This document shows positions 1 to 12,745 of a stretch of 64,000 nt of DNA, one piece after another. Within the stretch, counting starts at the first letter, position 1. Each line of letters starts with the position of its first letter. The position numbers and the translations under genes were made by a program. The stretch is from Motacilla alba alba (Eukaryota; Chordata; Aves; Passeriformes; Motacillidae), in contig NC_052027.1 in assembly GCF_015832195.1 (NCBI RefSeq), forward strand, positions 10,536,149 to 10,600,148. The letters are read 5' to 3'. A model generated the notes under the pieces. That model ran no database searches, had not been told where the DNA came from, and saw only the letters and a list, made by a program, of their open reading frames with translations.

Positions 1-3000
1 ACTCTCCAGGACTTTCCCTTCACAGGAGCTGCCAGGTGGCTCTGAAGTGCTGCTCCTTTCTTTGCTAACCAAGAGAGAAGTACAACTGAAAATAAAAGCC
101 TACAGTTTCCACATGGAGGATCAGCATTTTTTCAGTTGCAGTGCTTCAGATTGTTAACCAATAACACTATTTTAGATATTCAAATGCTTTATGATAGGGA
201 CTGGCATGACCAGAGGATTTCTTTCCAGTGCCAAGACCATAATCTGTGATTTAATTAAAAAGTGATTTTTCAGCCATTCCTACTTTGGGGATCCTGACAA
301 CTTCTCAAGTGGAGTTCTTTGGACACTTCTTCCCCACCTCAAGATTCAAAAACTGCAGCTCAACACCTCAGAACTAAAGGATCACTCCATAACAGCCACC
401 CAAAACTGATGACAACCTTCTGAGGGTGGAAAACACACTGTATACATCAGCAGATAAAACTTCATATGGATTCTTCCCCCACCGACATGGGGGAAGGCAC
501 TGCACCCACCCAGGCTGCCTCTGCTCCCTCTGTGGCTTCTGGCACAAAACTTGGAGCTCAGTGTTATGAGCTCCCCTCCCTTGAATGAAGTTAAGGCTTT
601 ATTGCTTATTCTGAGGAAATGAAAACAAAACACAGGTGCCATGCAGTAAAAGGAGATATGAGGAGGGAAAATGTGGGATTCAAGGGTGCAATAAAAGTGT
701 TTATAGTTGTGCTGTCTGCTCTTAGGACTGAACATCAACAAAGACATAGCGCAAGGGGAGGCAGGAGAGACCAGGATGATAACAAATACTTGAGGTGATC
801 CAACATCACCACTGAAAGGTAATCAGCTGCGGTTAAGCAGAACAAGGGATGTAAATCCACGTGGTTTTTTACTCAGAATCATACTCATGCAAATGTAATA
901 GACCTCTCTGTCACCTTCCAAGCTTTGCCTAGAAGAACTCTCTCGCTCAAGGTCAAATTTACCCTTACAAAAGTTGTGAATTGAAGACTTGCATGAAGGG
1001 AAACTGCAGATGCCCTGAAGGACTTCAGTAATTTGTTTCGGTGGTCCTCTGGAAAATTCACGTAAAAAGATGTCATTATTTCAGGGCAAGAAGGGAGTGC
1101 ACAGCTCCTTCTCCCAATGGTTTGTGATCTGAGAGGCCACTGCCTCCCTAGCCCCGTGCTGATACTGTGGAGGGACAATATCAAATGTGTAATTTCATCA
1201 GGGGTCTCACCTCACCCAGATAAACAACCTACTTGAAACATATTCCTGGCTGTGTTGCCCATGTGCCTCCAGCCATCCTTCTGTTTAACACAGATGTGTT
1301 TGAACTGAAATAAAACTGCCAGGATTCACTCTGCTGCCTTATCTCTGCTAGTGGCCAAGCTTTCCTTTACCATGGAATCTGGGAACTCAGTGGTCATTAA
1401 TAGACCCTGTCCCTACAATGGCCCTAAAGGGAGGTTGGGCAATACCAAGCCATTGCATGGATTGGGCACATAGGCACAGATTTATCCCCTTCCCAGGCTC
1501 AGGCAGAAAGCTGACTTCTCTCTGAAGGCTGGTATTCAAAATACTTGAGTATTATCTTCTTTTAAAACGTTGTATCCTACAGAGACCTTGCACAGCCAGG
1601 AGGGGAAGGGTGGGAGCAGAGAGCACGGAAGAGCCAAAAAGATGATTCTCACCATACACTTTAGTGCTGGAAGCAGTGGCTTTAAAATCTGTCCTCTTTC
1701 CACCTCCAACACTCCAAACTATGGAAAATCAAGGATTCTTTAGGTAACAGGGACACTGTGGGGGCTTGCCTGCCCTTGTAATTATCCAGCTCCTTCTGCC
1801 AGTCACAGCAGGAGACAGCTGGTGGTCCCACAGCAGAGCTGGCACCACCGTGGCTCACGTTTCCCCACACACCCTGTCCTGCTCAGCAGTTTTTCCATGA
1901 ACTTATCTGAGCAGCTCTTCATGCTTTGTGCTGTGAAGATCAAAGATGAGGTGTCCAGAATAAAAAGCTCACAGTTACCATGAGGCCTCTCTCAACATGC
2001 TGGGAATAGAAATGTGGCAATCAGACTTGGGGATGAAATCATATTGGACATGCTGGCTTAATCTCTAAAATATGAAATTGTATGGAAAGAATTACAGCTA
2101 AAAAGCATTTTACATTGCAGAAAGCTGCTCTGACCCATGCTGGATCAGGAAAGCGGAGGAGAAGAGGGGGAAAAAAGCCTGTGGGGTGCAAAAGATTATA
2201 GCCAGTTGAGTTAGAAAAACATATCTATCATCAAATTAATAGTCTCCTGCTCCTGTACTATGGAACATGATTCTGTTTGAAAAAGAAAGGTCTGAGATGG
2301 CTTATGTCAACGCTCAGGATCAGATTATTTGCTATTTGCAAATATCTGGATGTTACTTGCAAATCCTCCCCAAAGCTTCATGTATTTTAGGCCAATGCAT
2401 GTATTCATTTCACAGTCAGGTGTAGGTGGGGTACACAGCAGCACTGAGTTGGCTGCTCTCCCAATACACCTTTATTTAGCCAGGCCACAAGGGAGCAGAA
2501 ACAACAGGCCATGGATAGGCTGCTGCAAGAGATAAATTACAAGTAGAATAAATGAAGAAACATGCAATTTGTGGGTTCCTTGTTGAAAAACATCTGCAAT
2601 TCAATGAATATTTTCCAATGCACATCCAAGAACAGATTCTTACACTCCCGTACCCTGGGTTGCAAAGCAACACAAAAAGTTTGAGAAGTTTTGTGTTGCT
2701 TCCCTGTCATCATGAAGAGAAGACTGGTGTGATAATGACAGTGAACAATGCCATACTTGGTGGCACACCTTGAATTTCTTCATTAACACAAAATCAAGGC
2801 AGATTGCTGTAACAATGTTTTAACTGCATCTTCACTGTCTGGCAAAATTTTCAAACTCAGAGATTAGAGAGCCCTTACACTCAGCAGCAGAACTTTGCTC
2901 ACTTCATAGCTCAGCGTTGTGTCAAGCAGTAAAAATAAGCAAATATTAGTGCTCCTTGCTTTCAGGGTCAGAGCTGGTTTTGGATGTCACATCCAGACAG

Positions 3001-4699
3001 ATTTTTCCTGCAATACTTATAAGCTATGTAAACACCTCCACATGGCAGGTTTTGGAATAAGGTCTCTTTGGTGCATGCCCAAGCCTGGCCTAGGAGGGCT
3101 GGATGGAGCCTTTGGGCAGGAGGAGCAGCACAGGAGGGAGGGCTGGGCTTTGTACCTTTGGTGTCTCACTTTTCCCCCAGTGCTGATTTCTGATCACAGA
3201 GTGATTTCCCATCCCATCCCCATCTTCTACTGTGCTGAAGCAAACACCCACCAGCCTGTGGGACCCTCCCAGCCATGCCCATCCCTGCTATTCATTAGCA
3301 CAGCTTCTGTCCCCTTCCCACTGAAAATCCTGCTTGGCCAGCTGGGAGCCCACCTGCTTTCAGATCCTGAAGCCCCAGCCTGCCTGATTACCCCCAAAAC
3401 CAGCCCCATTAAACTCCTGGCTGAGAGGAAGCTGGCTCAGAGACACTCACCAGGCTCAGCAGGAAGCCAACTTTATTAACAAGGAGCAGGAAGCAACGAG
3501 TGTCAGAATATCTCTGCACTTGCAGTACCTGGAGGGAACATTATCACTTATCAGCCTAATATTTCACTGCTCTCTTCCTTTCACAGGCTCTTGATCCCTT
3601 CTCCTCACACAACAGCCTAAACACACTAACTAGGCAATTGGAAAAATATGCCAAAAAACGTTTATAATTTGGATGAATTTTCAGGGTTTTTCTGACAAGC
3701 CTGGTGAGAAGAAAAGAAAGAAAACAAAGGTAAACAGTAAGTGAAACACATTTGGGCTAAAAGCTGTGTATTAGGTCAAAAAAGAACAAATCTCTGCAGG
3801 ATCCCAGGGGGAGATTATATTTTATTGGTGTTTTTATGTACAAAGGGAAAGGTTAATCGAAGGTCTGAGCAGAAAGGTTCATAGAAAATTGTCATCTGTT
3901 TGTGTTTTCTTTTTGAAGTAATAGTTTGCAGGACCCAAGGGAGGAGGTAAACCAGTAAAGGCCAGAGGTAAATTGAAGGTGGAACAGTTTGGAAGAACTT
4001 TGACAAAACCACGTAAAACTGAGAATGCAGATTTGTCAAGACTGAAGTGCATTCCTGAATTATGCAAATTTTTGCCCAATTTTAGTTATGGAAAAAAGAA
4101 TACAGGAAGGCATGACTGTTTACATTGGGAATAACAGATTTTTATTTTTCTTCTCCAAATGAATTTTCAATGAGATCAGTTTTTCTAATTGAAATTACCT
4201 AACAGGTTGTCCATAAAATATCAATGAATTTCAGAACAAAAAGTGCTGGTCCAGAAAGCTTAAGTTAATCCTGAAGGAATCCCTGTGGAATGTTTTCTTT
4301 TGCAAAGAATGATGTAGTTTTCCATGGTTGTTTTTAAGCCAGACTGGAAGCACAGCTGAAAAAAGATGATGCTGGGCAAGGCTCAATTTCCATCACTTGT
4401 CCAGTGATGGTCTCTGTGTGCAGCAAGACAGGAGGAGGCAGCTGCTGGCTCTGAGCTCCCCTCCAGTCCAGTCTCAAGAGCAAATGACTCTCATGTCAAA
4501 GGGCTTGATTAATTTTGATTTATGTTTTATTTACCATAAAGTTTGTTGTACTGATCAGACCAGAGGTCCTCTTAGCATAACATTCAGTCCCAGCAGTGGC
4601 TAACAGAATGGATTTTTTCAAGGTAGGTAGATAAAAACCAATTTCTGGAGAAAATGATTTTTCCTATCATGTCAGCTCAGCCTGGCAATCAGCCCTTTA
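1..4699. other. Unique non-coding DNA, no gene seen
   Basis: This stretch is ordinary unique sequence of moderate GC. The longest open frame is on the plus strand at 2919-3479 (186 codons); it has no domain, signal peptide or repeat pattern that I recognise, and its composition matches its surroundings. Octamer-type ATGCAAAT words occur at 887-894 and 4072-4079, but single 8-bp words are expected by chance. I see no tandem repeat, CR1 tail or RNA gene here. An unrecognised short exon cannot be excluded. Confidence 0.6.
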
Positions 4700-4834
4700 G
4701 GAATTCCAAGGCCAGGTTGGACAGGGCTCCAAGAAAGCTGGGCTGGTGGAAGGTGTCCTTGCCCATGGCTGGGATTGGAGTGAGATGGTTTTAAGGTATC
4801 TTCCAGACCAAACCATTTTATGGTTCTCTGATTC
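4700..4834 (+). mobile_element. CR1 LINE, 3'-end fragment
   Basis: The sequence reads in order like the 3' end of an avian CR1 retrotransposon: 'ttccaaggccaggttgg', then 'acagggctcc', 'ggtggaaggtgtcc', 'ttgcccatggctggg', 'ttttaaggtatcttccag', and a terminal 'atggttctctgattc' in place of the usual short ATTCTATG-type end. Only about 135 bp remain of an element of roughly 4.5 kb, which is the common 5'-truncated state of CR1. Many substitutions from the usual wording suggest an old, inactive copy. No reverse-transcriptase frame is present. Confidence 0.9.
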
Positions 4835-7800
4835 TTGTTTCATTGTGTTGCACGTTATTTAAAAATTGGGATGTAATAGAGAGCCATCAGCCAATGCAGA
4901 CATCCTGCTGGGCTCTGAGGATTTCTGTGCTGAGGAGGAGCAGTTTGGGCAGCCTGAGCACGCTGCTGCTGGGTGTGCAGAGCATTCCCAAGACTGACAG
5001 CAGATCCCTTGGGCTGAACATGAGGGCAGGAGCAAAGCAAGCTGCAGAGCATCTCTTCCCTTCCCAGGGCAGAGCAGGGGAGGGCAGGGAGGCTGTGTCA
5101 CAGCCCACGGGAGAAGGCTGCTGCCCTCTCCAAGCCCAGCAGATCATGGTCCCCTCCCAGGCCTCAAATGTGAGGAACGTAATGAACACAAAAACTATTT
5201 CTGAAGTACCAGAATTCCTCAGTGATCCTTAGTGCTGAACTACATCTCTCTCTCAGAGTTTATGAAGCAGATTTCATTGTAGGCTGGGGAAACCAGTGCT
5301 CCCATTTTTCTCCCTGGGATGTGCTTTATACTTAACCTGCCTTAAATCAATAGTCAAGCTTCAAACTCTTCTTGCTGTACAGTTTCCTCCTCACACAAAT
5401 ATCTTAAGCCTAGAATTGCAGCAAGATGCTCAGGAAAATGAATTCCTTGGTCAGGCAGCATTTCCTGAGGGTCTGCAAGCAGGGCTGTTTGTGCTCATGT
5501 TTGACAAAGGCATGTGCATGGAGCAAGTTAACAATTAATCTTAGAAATTAGAGAGAAGCCTTAAGAAGATCTGCTTTCAGTGAACTTAAGGGTATGACTT
5601 GCCAATTCATCATGATGGTGTTCCCTGTGAATGGAAGCTGTACTCTGTGTTTCTAAGATGTTTCATGCAATTTTCCAGGATATTGTGTCATATCAGCTGA
5701 AATTCAACATTATGCAGCTCTTAAGCAGCACAATTTGACACTTCAGCTTTAAAGAAAGTAGCATTCTACTCTTTGGGTTTTTCTAATCCTGACACTTGCC
5801 AATAAATCAGGGCAAGGAGGTTTGACCAAACTGTAGCTACAGCAGCCTGCTCCTGGCTATGTTACTCACCGAGATGTTCAATAGATACTCACATGGAAAC
5901 AGGATGCTCTTCAATTAGTTGGCAAGCTGCATCAAGAGGAATGGTGAGATGTTGAGCATAGATATTTATCTGATCATTATCAGGAGTACAGGGAGCTGGA
6001 AAACTTGTGAGAAATAATGACAGGTTTGCAATTGAGTTCAAACAGAGAACACGTTTCAACGTGAGAACATAACCCCTTTGGTCTTGGAAAGATGGAGAGA
6101 ATTGCCATGGAGAGATTAGACAGTCTCAATAGGTGGGTAGGTGAGTAGGTAGAAAGAAAGGAATAGAAAGAAATCTGAACAGAAGAAGGAGAGAAATTAG
6201 GCTAGTGAAATAAAAGGTGGGTGTAAATGCCATTTCAGGGCTTTTCTCTGTTAGAGCTCAGAGCATTTGAAAAAAAAAATAAAAAAATCAGGGTTTTCTC
6301 TTCAAGAAGAGCTGCAAAGACAGGAGGAGAAAAATTTTTTCCCCAAAAGGGCAGTGCTGGAATGAGGAGCAGGATCAGGGCATGCTGGCTGTGTTGCTTG
6401 CCCCCACAGTGCTCTGTGAGGACAAAGTTGAGGACATTTTGGGGAAGGGAGAGCTCCACAGGCAAACAGGCAAAATATTTCTTTGTGAAACTGCTCTCTG
6501 AGAGCCCAGGATGGTAAAGTAACTCATGTGGAGAGAGAGCAGTGTGGAACTGCCACGGCAGGCTCACTGTGGGAAGATAAGTTGTTGTGCTCCAAGACAG
6601 ATCATCCCCCAGCTGTCCATTGCACTTTCTGCCTGAACTGCTGCTGTCTGTGGAGAATGTCAAGTCCTTGGGGCCTCGTCTCCCTGCATCTCCCACATGA
6701 GATTGAGGGCCTGGCAAGCACCTTCCCAATAAATTATTGTTATTACAAGGAAGGGAACAGGCAGGGAAGAGACTTTTCAGTGATCCTAGCAACATTCTGC
6801 CTCCAAAAAGCGCATGTCGTGGGAGAATTTCAAAATGCTTCCAGGATCCGAGAAGGCAGATGCACGTTGGAAACCTTTGAAGGAGATGAATAGCAGGAAG
6901 CATCTCTAAAAGACCCACAAAGGCATTACTGCAGAAAAACCAGCTGCAAAATGAGGTAATGACTCTTCAATACTCTCCAATATGCTGGCACAAGTCCTCT
7001 GCGTTTCGTCTCGCTATCTATCAATGTAGCATTAGAAGATCTTAAAGTGTTTACAAGTGGATGCAGGGTTGGTCTGCTGGCCCCGGGGGGATGCTGACCC
7101 CTCTTTCCAGAGGAGGCATGACAAGGCAAAGGTCACCCTTCTCTGTGCACTCAATTACAAAGGAACCAGACCCCACTGCGGTTTTTTCCCCGAGAGTCCC
7201 CTCCTGGGTACTCACTCTGAAATTGTCTCCTACCACATATTTCTTTCTCTTCGGATATTAAAAAATAATTCGAGGCAAAAGAAAGGAGCAGAGAGAGGCT
7301 GGGGGAGGAGGAGAGATGATGGGGAAGCCCTGTCCCTCAAGAGCTGAACAGCAAGTACAGAAGCATTGCAGCTGAGTGCACAGGTGACATCTGATTTGTG
7401 CAGGACCTGAGCTGGCTCTCCCAGTGCAGCACAGCCAGGCAGTGCTGTCACATCCTGCTCCTTCCCTGCCCCACTGCATGGGGCGACAGCCTGATGGCGT
7501 CCAGGGCAAGATAGGGCCCTCTGGAAAGGAAACTTCGGGAAAACAAGCTTCTGAGGGGATCCAAGAGCCTCTTCTTTGTCTGAAAGGGAGCTTTCTGCAT
7601 GCAGGCAGCAGCAGAATAGATGGAGACCTGTCAGAAAGTGATGCATAGGCAGCTAAGTGAAGCTCAAGCATTCATAAAGAAACAATGTTATCAAAGATGA
7701 ATAGCTTGAAAACTGCTTTTAGGAACATTTACACAGGGTTTCACCTCCTGGCAACACAGAAACGTCAATGCTGCTCGGGCTGACTCATAGCAGAGCAGGA

Positions 7801-8240
7801 GAGCTCTGCAGAAGCCTCCTGCTCTCCTTTTTCTTCCGCACCAAGGTCTGTGCAGAGGTGTGTGTGTGTGCAGGGTGGGGGTGCTGCACTGAGGAATCAC
7901 CCGGAATTGGCTCAGAGAGGAGCTGTTTTCAGAGTCCTTGCCATGCTTTATTAGTGTGGAAATTCAATAATCTCATTAATTACAGAAAAATAATGTAAGG
8001 TGGATCTGCTGGGCCCCTGCACAATTTGAGCTCTCCTTCTGTGGGTAATTGCCAATGACATGTCTGAGAGAAATATCACAATGATACATAACAAAGGGCA
8101 GCGCAGCTTTACAGCATAGATCTTGTTGCTATGGGAACTTGTCTTTGCTCCTATCCCAGAGCTAGATGATTTATGTATGTGCAAGAGTTCCTTTATTTTA
8201 GGGCTTTGCAAAAGAGAAAAAACCCTATCAGATCTCTCTC

Positions 8241-8278
8241 CACATCTATCCATCCGGTTATCTATCCAGTTATCTAAT
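8241..8278. repeat. Degenerate (TATC)n-type microsatellite
   Basis: The words 'tatc' and 'atcc' recur in a loose 4-bp register across about 38 bp, for example 'ggttatctatccagttatct'. The register is broken several times, so this is an old, decayed or minimal tetranucleotide repeat and unlikely to be highly variable. Confidence 0.4.
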
Positions 8279-10019
8279 AATTCTTTCTTTATTATAATTA
8301 CCTGTCTATTATAATCTTTATCCATGGCCTCATTCTTCCAAATATTCTACTCTCTATCTACATTTGGGGACCAAGATACAAGACAAGCTGAGGGAGGGAA
8401 AAAACCGTGGACATCAGTTCCTCATTGTGCGTGCTGCCTGGACGTGAGTGCTGTTCAGAAGCAGAGACAAAGCAGCCACGAGCCTCTCCTGCCCCAGTGG
8501 TGCTCTCTGTGCCCACATGCAGCAGCAGGACAAAAGCACCTCCCTCATCCCTGGGGCTTTAAGGGAATGGTGGAGCAAGGAAAAGCCTCAGATCTCACTC
8601 CTTGTGAATGGTAAGAGACCACAAGGGTCACCCACAGCTGTGCTGGGTATTGAAGGTGGAGCTCTGGGAGGAAATGCTCAAAGTCCTTAAATAACTCCTC
8701 AAAAGACTGAAGTTGGAGCATAACTCCCATTAACTTTGGTCTGTTCATCCCAGGTGGTGAGAAGATTGGCTAGAAGGTGAAAATGCAATATTTTAATTCA
8801 GAAGCAGGCACCTTTGGCTGCAGTTCTTTGCTGTCTTTGCATTTCATAATTTGTTAGGCATTTCCTAACAAGCTCTTGGGTCCAGATTTACCTGAGATTA
8901 ATAGGAGATCTTTTTTTCTCTGGTAGGATTCTGTTAGGGTCATTGGTTGCTCCAGGGGGACCATGTAAATTACCTGTGCATCAATAAGAAACTACTGAAA
9001 GGTTCATGCTCAAAAATTAGTATCTTGCAGTCTCAGGAGACCCATCAAAGAAGGTGTTCAAATTCTGGTGCACACACAGGTTTAGAGACACAAAGCTGGT
9101 CCTGGCAGCTTCTACCTCTGAATTTATTTAATTCCACATTGTCTCCAGTGTTATGAAGCTGCTTTAAACATGTGCATATGTTTTTGTAGGGTATTTAAAT
9201 GTAAAAATTTGCAAGTTCAAGGTATGACAGAGGCAACCTGGCCAGCAGCCATGTTCAGGTCCAGGTTCATCTTTAAATCAATCCAAACAAGAGCCTGAGA
9301 AGCCACCTGACACTTCTGTTAAATCACAACAGTATGTAAAATGCAAGCTTGCTCTGATTTTGCCACATGCTGTAGCATTTCTCAAGGCTATTATTTTACT
9401 GGGAGAGTGAACATGATGCCCATGACTTTGTTCACTCAATGGCTGGAAACAATCTCCTTCTTCTATAATGCATCAGAAAGTCAGGGCTTTAACTTTGCAA
9501 GGAAAAAAAATAACCACGCGAACCACTTGATCTTGAAAAGAAAGAAAGTGAAATTCCATATTTATGAGAGTTCTCTTTCAGCCTGGAAATTCACTGATCA
9601 GTGAAACCTCACTTTGCAAGTTCAGGGAGCTGATTACACTCCTGATCTAATCAGTTCCTTGCTGCATGGAAGCCTCCTCCACAGAGAGCTCCTGCTTGAC
9701 ATTCCTTCCCCCCAGCCCCGTTGCGGCTGAGCCGTGGCTCTGCTGAAGTGCTGAATCACGAGATGGAAATTGCCTGTGAGGGTCCCACTAATAAGACAAG
9801 CCTTGTGGCGTTGGAAGCACTCTTGCTCTGTAATTTCTCAGGTCCTCATGACGTGGGTGGCACACTTGCAGGATCTCTGTCCTAATTCATGTCAAAGATA
9901 AAAGCTAATCCTTTGGCACAACTGATCAGCTCTTCATACCAGGGCTCCTGATCCACCACGAGTCTGTGGCCAAGAGCAGCAGCTCCCTCCTCCCCAGCTC
10001 CCTCCCTCACCCTGAGTTT

Positions 10020-10260
10020 CAATTCCTTAAAGCTAATCAATATCCTTATTAATGTTCCAAAATCAATTATCCTAATAAAGCCTGGAGGGAGCTGAAGGGT
10101 TGCTATTCAGCACTCACCTTTTATTATCCTGACTGTTTATTTCCCCATTGATAGAACTGTCTGATTTTATGACAGATTACGGGTGAAACTGCAGCACTCA
10201 ACACTCTTGTCAGCCCTAGAGATATGTTGTGTTATTATTACTATTTCGAGAGCCTTTTGC
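10020..10260. other. AT-rich block, candidate conserved non-coding element
   Basis: The stretch has several homeodomain-type TAAT/ATTA words ('gctaatcaat', 'ttattaatg', 'tcaattatcc', 'cttttattatcc'), is free of simple repeats, and lacks long open frames on either strand. This texture is typical of vertebrate developmental enhancers, but conservation cannot be seen from a single sequence. The call is an inference from composition and motif density only. Confidence 0.25.
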
Positions 10261-12404
10261 TTACATTTCCTGCTTGTATGGATGCTTTAGAAAGAGTCCC
10301 TGGCCTCGCTCTGCTGGAGTAGGATAGGGAGTGCTGCAGCTCCATGCTGCACATCAAATGGATAATAATCTGTTATATCTATTCAATTATAATATTGCCC
10401 CAGACCATGGCACTTTGTTTATGCAGCAGGCAATGCTCTGTGTTCTGCAGCAAGACTGCAAGACACGAGCGGGGTGGATCCCCTCGTGGTCATCCACAGC
10501 AAGTTGGGTGAAGGTGCATTCAGAGGCATGATCCCAAAAGCATCAGGGGAGAATGGCATTTCTCCTGCAACTGAACCCCACTACTCCATGCAGAAGTTGT
10601 GTCCAGAGCCTGGAAGAAAGTCTGCAGTTTCCTGCAGCATCCCAGGGGCAGGGCAGCTCAGGGCCAGGGGGCAGAGGCAGTGCTCTAGGAGGGAAGAGGC
10701 TGGAAATGCTGCTCAGTCTCCTGAGCACGGAATTCTATCCCTATCCCATGTAGCCTGCCGAGCATGGCTACATGTATATTTTAAGGAAATTCAACCACAT
10801 GTTTTCTATTTCCTTCCGGGGCTTATTGGTCAACCATTTAAGAGTAGAAGAAGAGACTCCAGGTCAGGTTATCCTCCAAGATTGTTCCAGCAAGATGCTG
10901 AAGCAGGAAGTGAAAGTCTGTGAATGAAATGAGCCCTTCCTAAGTGCCCTCCTTCACCCTGCATGCAGTGTCCACCCTGGCCAGCAGCCTGTTCTGCTCA
11001 CCAGCACCCAGGGAGCCTCTGGCCAGCAGAGCTTGGGTGGGAGCACTGGGAATGAGGTCTTTGGTTGTGCAGCCTCTCCCTGGGCTGGGATGCATCTATT
11101 CCCTGCCTCCATCTTTAGACTATTAGCTCCCAGAGAAACACCTCTACTTATCTTTGGAAAAAGGTGTGTGAAATGCTTCCCTTACAGTGTTGGAACAGTT
11201 GCTGTACCCTGTACAGTAAATCTTTTACCCACGGGATGGCACATGAATGGGGAGATTGACCCTGGAAGGACTGACAGCACAGCAGAGAGAGGCTTTTCTT
11301 TCTTGCTGGGGCCAATAAAGAATATGTATCACTTACTTCTTTTCAGTTAACCAGTATTAGATCACACCATCCACACCAGTTGTTAAACTGGTAATGAGAC
11401 AGGCTCCATTTCAGAGAGATTATCGCTTTATTATGAAGTGAACATTCAGCAGATGTTTTAATTTTAAAGTATTCATTTCACATTATCAAGTTTTCTCTCT
11501 ATCTTATTTGATTTAATGTTTCTTAAGAGTGATTTGTCTCTCTCTAATGCTCAAGACCAGTGCAGCCCAATTAGGCAAATTGTCTGTATTAAAGAGTTCC
11601 TATGGGATTCATAACAGCAATAGGACCTTTTGGGTTTTCTTCTGAAAAAGGTTTCTTCCAAAAAACCCCAGAAAATACATCCTGTGCTAATGATTTCTCT
11701 CATCCTAGTCCCCTTTCATCCCAGCCTTTCCTGCCAATATGCCCGTATAGCACAATTCCAGATAAAGCAGAAATGCAGTGAAAAGTGGCATGAAAGCAGC
11801 GTCACAAAAAGAAAAAACTTGATTGAAGTTGTGAGCTAGTGAGAGAAATGTGAGCCCATCCGAATCTGAATTAATTAAAGATTTTATTAGCATCTGATGG
11901 CACCCCAGGGAAAAGTACTTTTTTTTTTTTAATCCTCTCTGTTTTAAAGGCAAAATACCAAGCAAAAGCATTCAAGGGTCATGCCAAAAAAAAATTGTTT
12001 TGAGGGTGACACAGCCATCCTCCAGCTGTGCCAAACATGTATGGTGGTGTAAACAGGGCCAAGCCAGCTGGGTATTTTTCTGTAACAAGGAGCTGGCAGC
12101 CTATGCTGATTGTGAGCTCAGCTGAGTGAGAAAATCAAATGCATTATCAAATTTTACTGTTCTTTTTTTAGTTTTAGCAGTGGAAGAGAGCCCTGAGAAG
12201 TCTGGATAGGTAAATAGCCCCATGCCTAGGTCACAAAGATCTCCTGCCCCTCTCAGTCTCGCCATGTTTGACTCACTAAGGCAGCCAAGAGGATGAGTCC
12301 CCTGCTCTGTCCCATGCTTAGGTACATTGCCTCATGGCATGGGGCTGAAGGTTCTGTGGGTAGAACCTCAGTGATGGAAAAGGGTGTCTGGGATCACTTG
12401 AGGT

Positions 12405-12745
12405 AGCGGAATTCACAGATCAGCAGCCCAAGGAGCAGCGTGCACTGCGAGCTCCATCGGGGTGCGCCGGGAGCAGACACGCTGCCAGGCTGGAGCAGTG
12501 CTTGCTGTGAGCTGTGAAACCCCAGCTCCACTCCCTGGACGTGCTCTGCCGAGCCCAGCAGGAAGGAAGCTGATAACTCCCCCTCCCACCCTCCTCTCCC
12601 TCCCCTTCCCATCCCTCTCAGAGCCTGCCCTTTGTAACAAGGCATTTTCTTCCCAGGTAGGGAATCGATCCCCCCGACTCCAAGGGCTACGTGCACCACA
12701 CAGACTGCTGCTCACACATCAGCACTGCTGCTCCTTGCTGGGGCA
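12405..12745. other. GC-rich, CpG-enriched patch
   Basis: CpG dinucleotides, which are scarce in the surrounding sequence, are clustered here, with about six in the first 80 bp ('gcgtgcactgcgagctcc', 'tcggggtgcgccggg') and more near 12665-12695. Two minus-strand frames and one plus-strand frame are open across it, which is expected when GC is high and is not evidence of coding. It is too short for a classical CpG island. It might be a weak promoter or enhancer, or simply a local GC peak. No TATA box or splice pattern stands out, although a pyrimidine-rich run ends in 'cttcccag' near 12656, which resembles a splice acceptor. Confidence 0.35.
12579..12615 (-). other. G-quadruplex candidate on minus strand / pyrimidine tract
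   Basis: The plus strand is almost pure C and T with seven runs of three or more C separated by loops of one to six bases. The minus strand therefore carries seven G-runs and fits the canonical rule of four G3+ runs with short loops several times over. The same tract is a near-perfect homopurine-homopyrimidine stretch, which can also form a triplex. Folding is an inference; the base pattern is directly visible. Confidence 0.75.

Larger units (their letters stand above)
4835..12400. other. Unique non-coding DNA, no gene seen
   Basis: This block is mostly unique sequence. The region 4843-5232 is GC-rich and stop-poor in several frames on both strands, which reflects base composition rather than coding. 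The minus-strand frame at 6235-6918 (227 codons) is the longest in the window but has no recognisable family features. A short degenerate TATC-type run lies at 8241-8278. The AT-rich stretch around 10020-10260 is listed separately as a possible conserved element. No RNA gene or complete mobile element was seen. Confidence 0.6.

Noticed and set aside
887..894. Octamer ATGCAAAT sites (also at 4072, 23113 and 55444)
   Set aside because: Isolated 8-bp words are expected by chance at this frequency and have no supporting neighbours.
2919..3479. 186-codon plus-strand open frame
   Set aside because: No recognisable domain, composition identical to surrounding non-coding DNA, and a length that chance allows in this much sequence.
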